25,108 nt of DNA. It comes from Gonium pectorale (lineage: Eukaryota; Chlorophyta; Chlorophyceae; Chlamydomonadales; Volvocaceae). The translations under genes were made by a program, and so were the position numbers. The DNA lies in the NCBI GenBank assembly GCA_001584585.1, contig LSYV01000002.1:6094122-6119229 (forward strand), in the 5' to 3' direction. Position 1 is the stretch's first letter. The number at the start of each line of letters is the position of its first letter. This document shows positions 7,831 to 15,864 of the stretch, piece after piece. The notes below the pieces were generated by a model that ran no database searches, was not told the DNA's origin, and saw nothing but the letters and a program-made list of their open reading frames with translations.

Positions 7831-10800
7831 ATGTCCCTATCGAACGATACCAGGCGGCTGATTAGGCAGATCATTCGACAAGTCCATCCGGACCTTTTCG
7901 CAGCCAATCCCTATGAGCGACAGTGCAACTCGGACTCGCTTCAGGTGACCGGGGTTTGAACGGTACTCAGGGTTTCTTATCAGGAACGCGGCCGGAATTC
8001 CAATCACAGCCTGAGAGGGAGAAGAGCCCATAACTTCTTTTTGTCCGGCTGGTCGGCAGGTGCTGAACGCTTACGTGGATGACCTCGCCAAGGGCTTGAC
8101 CCCGCCACCGGCGCGGCTGGAGTTCTATGTGCGGGAAGCTGGCGCGTTGATGAAGAGGGAGGCCGAGCTTCCAGCGACGGGAAGCTTGGCCCCCCTCTTC
8201 TACGCCTTTGGGCTTATCACCGCGGAGGAGCTGCAGGCCTCGGACCCCTACGCCACGGTGCAGGACACCAACTTCCTGTCCTGGCTCCAGGAGACCGTGC
8301 ATGAGGCCGTGCGCACAGCCGAGCAGCACGAGCTGCTCAAGTGGCGCATCCGGAAATACAGGGACACGCTGCAGGAGAAGTTCTCGCTGGCAGCGGTGCA
8401 GGTGTGTCTAGGATGCGAGCTTGGCGCTCCCTCAGTGGTGTTGGGGCTATCCAGCCCCAAGGCTGTGCAATCCATGCAGTCACCCATGCAGTCCGGCGCG
8501 GGAGTCGCTCGCGCTAGTGACAGCGGCGGACGGGTAGCAGCCTGAGGCATGCGCACTGCCCGGTGCATGGGCCTGTACTGAGGCCCTAACAGGTCTGCTG
8601 AAGGCCCTGACCAAAGGCTCTTAACTGGTATACTGGTGTACGGCTGGTAGTTCTTCCTGTAGACTGGACCGTGGATTTGACATGTGCGCCTATGCCTCTA
8701 TATATCATCGGGCTCCGAACCGCTTGCATAATTCATCCGAGCCTGTACCCGGATCTTCTCCCGCCAGGTGGGCGCGGAGTACGCAGTGAGCCTCAGCGAG
8801 CAGGAGCGTCAGGTGGAGGCGCTTACCACGCTGGAGTACGGGCTGAGCAGCCTTTACCAGGAGGGCGTGTCCTTCGAAGGCCTCAGCATTCAGCTGTATC
8901 ACCCCGACATGTGCCCCGTGGAGTCGTACGCCTATATGGACGAGCACGGAGAGTACCAGATGCAGACCAGCTATATGAAGAGCTATATTGCAGATGACGG
9001 CACGGTGCACCTGGTCGCGGACAGCAGCACCATTCGCGACCAAGTCAAGGCGCTGGACCTCGACCGGGCGCGCATGCTGGCGTTCGTGGCGGACTTCTGG
9101 CTGGGGCGCGTCAAGGAGCTCACGCCCGCCATCCAGACGCTGCTGGGCGTCAAGGCAGTGTGGTGCGACACCAAGACGGAGCAGAACTCGCAGAAGTTCG
9201 TCATCTGGGCGGGATATCTCCTCGAGCGGAGGTGAGAGCGTTTTCGGAGTGCGCCATCAGGATTCCACGGGAGCGGTGAAAGTGGCCTTGGGGCTCGCCG
9301 GCATGCTTCACGTTTGGTGTGGTTGATATGTTGGGCGGTCGGCGACGGAGGGGATCAGGTTGCGCTGTGGCGACAAGGCTAGGGTCGCGGCCACGTCACA
9401 CCGCCATGTGCTTTAGGCCATACACCCAAGTGGTCTGATTCTACAAATGGCTTCCCTGAGCGTCGCACCAGAGCAGTGCTGGAGCGATACAGTTGGAGCG
9501 ATCGATACCGTTGCTACAGATACTGCCACAAACAGTGTAAACCCATGTTGGGCAGTCCGGAGGCCGACATGCCCACCATTTAGGTGCATCGATGAAGTGC
9601 TGACTTGCTCCTGACATGGGGGCGAAGATGTACGATGGCATCCCATCCCATTCCCTTCCCACAGGGAGGACATCCACCGCTGCCTGGGCGGCCGCACGTT
9701 TGCGTTCTCGCTCATCGTCCACTCGGAGTCCGATGGGCCCCTCATCAACTTCCACACGTCCAGCCCGATCCTCAATGTGCGGACAGACTGCCCGCCGCAG
9801 CACCTCATTGAGTTCCTCGTGTCTGAAACCGGCATAGCTGCGAGCGAGGCTGCGACGGAAGTGCAGAGCAGCAGGTGAGGAGCGCCCAAGCAGGGGGCTG
9901 GTCGTGGGCGCATACTGGCGCGGGCGGAAGCTGTTCATGACTGCACACGGGTGTGCATACCAGCAATTGGGCAGTCGCGTATGCTGGGGAGGAACGGCGT
10001 GGGGAGGCAGTATTTCAGGCCATTTGTTGGCACTTCCATGGTCAGTCCCCTTGCCTGCTCGGTGCGGGTTTATTGCACAACCTGCATGGCTAGCATCCAA
10101 GTATGCTTTCATTGCGTGCACTTGTTTTTTAGGGAGCGCGAGGAGGCCCTGCTGGAGAAAGTGCGCAAGGCCTTTGGGCTCAAGTGCATCATCAAGATCT
10201 GCATGAACGACAAGGTGCTGGAGGGCGCTCAGCGGCTGCTGGAGCACGCCGACCTCATCCAGACAAACGTCAACCTTAAGGGTGCTTCACTTGCCCTAGA
10301 TGACTGCTACGAGGTGCGGGGTGGGGACGATCATGCTGGATGCACCTCACGCGCACCACCCCGTAAACCCATTGAAACGGCTGTCGACCCTGTCGCATGT
10401 CGCACTTGACCGTAATCCGTGCCCGCTCCTCGTTCCCGCCCAGCATATCTGGCATGCCTGCCCACCGGTCTAGTTTCAGCCCTGCCCCTACCCTCCTCTG
10501 TACTCCTTGGCATGTGCAGTTGTGGGACTCGGGCTTCATCTCGGTGCCCTACAACTTCAAGATCAACGAGCTTCCCTCCAAGATCAGACTCCTGCAGGCG
10601 GGCCAGCGGCTGACCGACAACAGCAGCGCCTCATCTGGCCAGCTGGTCGCCCGCGCGGTGCCGGTCAGCCCGCACAGCTCCCTCAGCACTCTCGTCAGCG
10701 GGCCCTGCGCTCGCAGCACGGCGCTGCGGCGAACGCCGCTGGCCTTCCCCGGGAAGGCCTCGCTGCGGCGGACCATGCCTGTCGCGACCTTCGGATCGCT

Positions 10801-10867
10801 CAGCCGGCTGGTGGACGTGAAGAGCAGCCGGGCAACAGCGGCAAGCGCGCAGCGTTTAGTAGCATGA
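7831..10867 (+). CDS. TCAIM-family protein (DUF4460/DUF4461), likely mitochondrial
   Basis: Six exons give a 552-residue protein: 7831-7944, 8060-8401, 8768-9231, 9665-9874, 10133-10313 and 10520-10867. All introns are GT-AG, phases agree and the total is 553 codons including the stop. The N-terminal segment has a J-domain-like HPD at residues 19-21 (IRQVHPDLFAANPYERQ) followed by a SLQVLNAYVDDL helix and LEFYVREAG. This is the pattern of DUF4460 in human TCAIM (VHPDFFGQHP, then a helix and LTFYVRE). The middle and C-terminal parts, including LDDCYELWDSGFISVPYNF, match DUF4461, where a similar WDSG-ISVP stretch closes the domain. Human TCAIM is a mitochondrial protein of about 500 residues; the extra length here is a Ser/Ala/Arg-rich tail of about 80 residues. 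The start ATG lies just before the J-like motif and a longer targeting sequence is missing. An upstream exon joining at the CCAG acceptor-like site ending 7824 is therefore possible. The molecular role is unknown even in animals. Confidence 0.82.
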
Positions 10868-11816
10868 GTGATGCCGTATGGCAAGCATGGCTCCTGAGCC
10901 AATCCGCAGGGGGCTTCTGAGAGTATGACTGTGCGTGAGCTACTGACATCGTCCTGTATGATATTGTTGTTGTCGCATGCACTGCGCTTGAGGGTGAAGT
11001 GTGAAGGATGGTTTTGCCTTTGACTTGTACTGGTATGTCCCGTTACACGGGTAACTGTAGTCGACTCGGCGTAAGCGTTGTCTCTCAGCATGCTTACTAC
11101 CTAAGCACCACGCTCATTGGCTTCGCGTATTTGCATGGACATTAATATTACCTGTTTCGTGCGGCTATGTTGCTGGTTAGGGTTCACTGTGGCTGACATG
11201 CCAAAGCCGTGGTCATGAGGGCCTTGAAGTGAGCGGTTAGTAACGCAGTACAGAAGGTAAGTAAGTAAGCGCTGGTCCGCGGGGCGCCATTGTCCTCGAG
11301 TACAGCGTCCATTAAGCACCAAACGTGTTCGACAGGCTGTGTAAGCTGCCAATACCTCCTCGTCGTACTGCCCAGACTTCGTCGTCTACCTTCTGGCACC
11401 TGTCATACGATAGTACTGAAGGTGCTGTGACACGATTTGCTCGGGTGGCGCCTCACAGCGACCGTACTACATCACGGCACCTCTTAAAACCCGACACACC
11501 AGCTACTCTAAGCGCTTCGACAGCATGCTCACGGCGCCCGTTGCTTGGCACGCAAGTGGTAGCTCCAGTCCTTCGCATGACACTCTTGAGGAACGGGACA
11601 TGATGCGACGTGCCCATACACCATGCACAACAGTTTGTTGAAGGAAAACGTAATTCCAACACATCCTGTTAGCCATCCATCCCCGCAAACAGTCTAACGC
11701 CCGTGCAGCGATGGACCCATCCCGGGGAATGCCATTCAGGGAAATGCCAAAACGCCCTGACGCTCGGACGCCACACAAAGCCTGAGGCCCAACGCCTGGG
11801 GTTGCCCCTGATGCTT
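10868..11816. other. Convergent intergenic region after the TCAIM-like gene
   Basis: It contains the TCAIM-like 3' UTR (first TGTAA at 11340-11344) and the 3' UTR of the dynein light chain on the minus strand, for which no TGTAA was found within 470 nt of its stop. A short GTAA triplication lies near 11255. ORFs such as 11325-11603 and 11503-11859 have no recognisable content. I see no gene. Confidence 0.45.
11340..11344 (+). terminator. Poly(A) signal TGTAA of the TCAIM-like gene
   Basis: First plus-strand TGTAA after the stop at 10867, implying a 3' UTR of about 490 nt. Confidence 0.4.
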
Positions 11817-12680
11817 TTACTCTCCCCCGGGCGTGAAGGGTGTGTCCTTCGACTTCCATAGGATGACGTGGTACGTGTCCACCTGTGGCAGCGGAGAATG
11901 GTTGGTAGGGGGGGCGGTAAAGATCCTTTCCTTAGGGCGCAACGTGCAGGACTCCCAGCCAGCCATGCAGCCAGACAACTGACTCCTACCACACGGTGAC
12001 ACCCTCTTCACCTTCATGTGGATGAAGTGCCGCGTCTCGTGGCTGACAGCGCCTGCGGAGGGACAAGCCCCGAAGGGGAAGAGCACTTGAGGCTCGTGCA
12101 GTGACGTAGTAATACGGTTGAGCTCGTGGGAGAACCTGCAATCTAACCATCTGCCCATTCCTCGTGTCGTGCAACCCTTCAGCACCGATAACTTCCCCCT
12201 CCCGAGGCCTCCCGAGGGGCTACAGACATACCGGCGCAACACACCAACCTTCGGACAGCTGTATTGCATGCCCCATAACCCATACACCACACTCGCCCTG
12301 TGCAAGTGTCCCATGTCTAGAGCTGCTCCCCAACCCCCGCTTCCCCCGCATAAGTAACCCCCACCCCGCGCCGTCTTCCATTGCACTCGTTCAGAAAACT
12401 TACTTGCGAAGCTCTTGCCCACGATGCAGTGGTACACGCCCTCCGTCGCCTTGCCGCTTCCGGGGTACTTCTTGTCATATTCGTGCTTTATGTAGAACGC
12501 TATGTCTTTTAGTTGCCGGTATTTGTCAACCGCTACGAGCGCTATTTGCACGGCGTCCTGCTCGAAGCTCTCCGGCATGTAGGAGGTGATTATCTTGTAA
12601 TAATGTTGATTCTGCAACTGGTATCCCTGCTCCTGCGTTTGCTCCTCGCCAGGAGGCTGCCCCCCGAGCACTTGCGCCAT
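11817..12680 (-). CDS. LC8-type (DYNLL-like) dynein light chain, divergent
   Basis: Three exons on the minus strand give 130 residues: 12680-12404, 12052-12003 and 11882-11817 (TAA). Donors include GTAAGT, acceptors are CAG, phases 1 and 0 agree and the total is 131 codons. The LC8 fold can be followed in order. MPESFEQDAVQIALVAVDKY is helix 1, IAFYIKHEYDKKYP is helix 2, YHCIVGKSFASAVSHETRHF is the core strand with the family's HCIVG and HET signatures, and VDTYHVILWKS is the last strand. Differences from canonical 89-residue LC8 are a Gln-rich N-terminal extension of about 30 residues, a Gly-Ser-Lys insert (PGSGKATEG) before YHCIVG, Ala for the usual Gly after NF/SF, and an 11-residue C-terminal tail. 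LC8 proteins dimerise and hold partner peptides in dynein and other complexes. A ciliary dynein role is likely; an LC6/ODA13-like or LC10-like identity is possible but not shown. Confidence 0.85.
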   Translation of the reverse strand: MAQVLGGQPPGEEQTQEQGYQLQNQHYYKIITSYMPESFEQDAVQIALVAVDKYRQLKDIAFYIKHEYDKKYPGSGKATEGVYHCIVGKSFASKFSERVQWKTARGGGYLCGGSGGWGAALDMGHLHRASVVYGLWGMQYSCPKVGVLRRYVCSPSGGLGRGKLSVLKGCTTRGMGRWLDCRFSHELNRITTSLHEPQVLFPFGACPSAGAVSHETRHFIHMKVKRVSPCGRSQLSGCMAGWESCTLRPKERIFTAPPTNHSPLPQVDTYHVILWKSKDTPFTPGGE

Positions 12681-12996
12681 TCCAGCTGCTTACTACGTCG
12701 ACGCCTACGCTAGATGGTCTTAAGATGTGGTATTTTTATATGTACACTAGGGGATCAGCGGGCGCAAGGGTTGACCTGGCATGGCAACTTCGAGCGGGGT
12801 GCAGCGATGGTTCAGGCTGGGACTGGACCGAGGTAGCTATGTTGTGTGTAAGCTATAGTCGTCGCGGCGTAGGATATGCGTGTGGTAAGACACAGGCGTC
12901 CCCAGGGCAACGACTCTCGTACGTTTGCAACGACCCGACATGCCCAATCAGCCCAAACCAACATCCATTTGCCACAGGCCCACAGCCACAAAGCAA
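12681..12996. promoter_or_regulatory. Bidirectional promoter region between dynein light chain and membrane protein genes
   Basis: The two genes are head-to-head with 316 bp between the chosen ATGs. On the minus strand there is a good TATA box (12731-12740). On the plus strand several ATGs precede the chosen start. A possible 5' UTR intron with donor GTAAGA near 12885 and acceptor CCACAG ending about 12976 would remove the nearest ones. Confidence 0.5.
12731..12740 (-). promoter_or_regulatory. TATA box of the dynein light chain gene
   Basis: Minus strand reads TATAAAAATA, 51-60 nt upstream of the ATG at 12680. Usual TATA spacing would put transcription start about 30 nt downstream and leave a 5' UTR of only about 20-30 nt. 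Confidence 0.6.
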
Positions 12997-13975
12997 ATGG
13001 CATTATCAAACCGCCCCGTCCTTGTCTTCTGTCGGTTTCTGCTGGCGTGCCCATTCTTGGTCAACTGTGTCATTAACCTGATCCTATTCAGCAAGGCAGA
13101 AACCAGGGCACTTGCGGTCGAGCAGGTGGAGCCGTTGACGTCTGCGCTGGGGGAGTGGACTGACTTGGCGGATGATGTCCCTCAGGTAACCGAGGCACGT
13201 GAACCAGTCGCGCAGAAGGCCAACTTGCGTTGTTTGCATTATAGCGTCTACTGCGTCGGGCTAATGTGCTGGCGCAGGGCTACCTGCGGGTCTTGCCAAG
13301 GTTTTTGCCACACGTGCTTGTCGTTCCAGCCGCCTTCAGTCCAATCTTTTCCCGCACCCCCAGGACAAGCTAGCGATTTTCCTTGCCATCATGCAAGGAA
13401 TGGGGGGCTTCCTTATGGTCTTCAACCATCACTTTGGCGGTCTTCTGTTGGTAAATTTGGCTCCCGGGCAAACCTGGGCAACCGTGCAGATCTAGGCTAG
13501 CATACACCGCTGGCTGGGTGTTCCAAGCACAGCCACACAAAAAAGGGAGCTGCCGAGCTGTTACTGAAGGATTTTGTGGGGCTGTCCCTTGTCCTCCACC
13601 CGGCACGCCACAGGTGCTGTACACGCTTCCCGTGACAATCCTGCGGTACCAGTTCTGGAAGGAGGACCCCAGCAACTTCATCCAGCAAGTAGAGGTCCTT
13701 GGTGCCTTCCTAAAGGTAATTGTTAGGCTGTGTATCACCGTACAGGTGTGGCTTCCTCAATGCAGTCGTTTCATTTTGCTGTCGCTGATGGCCGATGACG
13801 GCTACACAATAAATTACCACCTTTGCGGGCCACTCATCACGCCTTATTCGATACCTCGTTTTCTGACGTCCTCGCTGCTCTGCCTCCACAGAACCTGGCT
13901 ATAGTCGGCGGTGTTGTGGCCTTCATGTCGACGACTGACCACGTCCCGCTCAAGGTGAAGCGGAAGCGGGACTGA
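12997..13975 (+). CDS. HR-like lesion-inducer (DoxX-like) four-helix membrane protein
   Basis: Four exons give 153 residues: 12997-13185, 13364-13450, 13614-13715 and 13892-13975 (TGA). All introns are GT-AG and all in phase 0. The layout matches plant HR-like lesion-inducing proteins (PF05514, about 155-160 residues). It has a first membrane helix (about 8-30, RFLLACPFLVNCVINLILF), a second with the typical GMGGFLMVF after a short polar loop (about 64-92), a third leading to YTLPVTILRYQFW (aligned to plant TPILYDFYNYD), then FIQQVEVLGAFLKNLAIVGG as the last helix. A basic tail KVKRKRD is like the Lys/Arg-rich plant tail. Membrane location is clear; the precise compartment is not, though the basic C-terminus would fit ER. 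The biochemical role is unknown; the plant name comes from overexpression lesions. An in-frame ATG at 12940 would add 19 residues and is the alternative start. Confidence 0.85.
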
Positions 13976-15202
13976 CAAGCATTGCAGGAGAGAGCCGGCA
14001 GGTCCTGCAGGCCATAGTGTCTTCCAATGATGCAGTTATCCTGGCAAGTCAGGCGGCGTTAGTAATACCAGCCAGGCTGCCGGTACTGGCGTGCCGAGTG
14101 CCTTGAATGTTGACGGACCCTCCGACGACGACGGGTGGGTAGCCTATTGTGCACGGAAAGGCGTTGTCTGTTGCTAACATTGTGTTGGCGGTTCAGATGT
14201 GTCATCCTGTTGGCAGTGACGTGCAGCGACTGGATGTTCCCTGTTGTTGTTGAACGTACAGTTCCGAATGCGCCAGTGCGTACAGGTGTGTGCGGCGGTT
14301 ATATCTTGATGAAACCTGCTATCCGGCCCGTGCAAGTGCGTACTTGAGTTCAAAAAGCGCCTTACCCTTGATTTCGGCATGTCGGGTCGTCAGCAACCAC
14401 CTGACCCGGTCGTGCTTCCGGCCAACGCAGGATTGTTGCCTTCCACATTAGGTGACAAATGAAACGATGCAGCGGTCGGTGAGCCAGTAGCCAAACACCG
14501 TGCACAAAAGGCGTGTTGACTGGCTACGCAAACGGATGCCTGCACACATGTCACCACAGGTCTCCGTGACTATGATTCTGCACGTATGCGTACATGTGGT
14601 ACACGTCCATCGCCAATGAGTCTTGGGCCCCAAACACGAATTAGTTGAGGGTACTTACACCTCGGAAGTTTACAGAACCGCAGAAGTGCTGCAGGACCTG
14701 CAGCCAAGGTCCGGCGTTCCGAGGCCTTACAGCGCCCGGCGCGCATTCCCACGCTAGTAGAACGTAGATGTACTGCAGCGTTCCTCGACTGTCCTTATGT
14801 ACAGCAGCGCGCCAGCCTATAACATGCACGCCGTTAGTATGCACAGCATGTACGACGCCGTGGTTATGATGCGCGGGCGTCCAGAGTGCAGTCGGCACAC
14901 ACACGCCCAGACATGGGGCTCCATGCCCCCCCGTGCATCCGGCAGTGGTGCAACGACCGCCGGCAAGTGCCTATGCACCATGCCCCCTCGCCAGGCGTTT
15001 GTCTGCTTGGTCACCGAATGCATCGACACAGTTCGAAGGCTCGTCAGCGATCTGTGCCTTCATTGCAATAAGTTCCCGCACGCGCTCTACCTGATCGATC
15101 CATCCCCGCCCACGGTTTCCCCGCTCGCCCAAACAACGGCTCGCGCTCGCCCTTCCCGGAACTGGCCTCCATCACGGCCCCCTGCGCCCTGCGCCCGCCC
15201 GC
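13976..15202. other. Convergent intergenic region (3' UTRs)
   Basis: This 1.2-kb stretch lies between two stop codons facing each other. On the minus strand a TGTAA (14727-14731) suits the EF-hand gene. On the plus strand I found no TGTAA after the membrane protein gene; TGCAA near 14330 could be a weaker substitute. Short complementary arms near 14482-14525 (AGCCAGT...ACTGGCT) could form a small stem. ORFs such as 14797-15216 look non-coding in composition. I see no gene. Confidence 0.45.
14727..14731 (-). terminator. Poly(A) signal TGTAA of the EF-hand gene
   Basis: Plus strand TTACA; first minus-strand TGTAA after the stop at 15203, giving a 3' UTR of about 490 nt. Two more copies follow near 14670 and 14655. 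Confidence 0.45.
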
Positions 15203-15806
15203 CTAGCCGAAGATGATGCTGCTGCGATTGTGGTCCGGGTTGCGGCGGTTGCGGGCCGAGCCCGGGGAGGCCGACGGGGAGGGCGACGGCGGCGCGGCGG
15301 AGCTGCCTCCGCTCTCGGTGGACGACATGTCGCCGTACAGCGCCACGCTCTTGATGTTCTGTGTGACAACGGACGACAGGCAAACGGCAAGGCAAGCATC
15401 TGCACAGTTGCCGTAGACGAGAAGGCAAGGAATGCATTGGCGCTGTACATAGATTGGGCAACGCGAGGGATTTAACTGTTTCGTTATCACGCCTATCAGC
15501 CCCTTGGCAGTCTCTTGTGTCCGTGGAGTACGCCGCGGCCCTCCTCACCGTCATGCCTTGCTCCGCCAGCTTGGCCTTAACTGCCGCCAGGTCCTTGGTG
15601 TCCACGTCGAAGTCGTCAGTCAGCTCCACCACTTTCTGCACCAGGCCGCACAAGGGACGCCGCGAGGAGCGGGGTGTGTGTGTGTTACGTCATGCGAATG
15701 TGCGTGCTTGTGGATAGGATGCAAACAGACTAGGCGAGGTAGGCGAGGTAGGCGAGGTAAAACAGTCGAGCAGTCTGGCATTCTAGCCGGCAGCCCAACA
15801 ACCCAT

Positions 15807-15864
<58 letters not shown>

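Noticed and set aside
11817..12680. Uninterrupted 287-codon minus-strand ORF over the dynein light chain gene
   Set aside because: The frame happens to stay open through both introns, but the LC8 fold is only complete when 12053-12403 and 11883-12002 are spliced out.
14797..15216. 139-codon plus-strand ORF
   Set aside because: It overlaps the 3' UTR and last exon of the EF-hand gene, and its composition looks non-coding.
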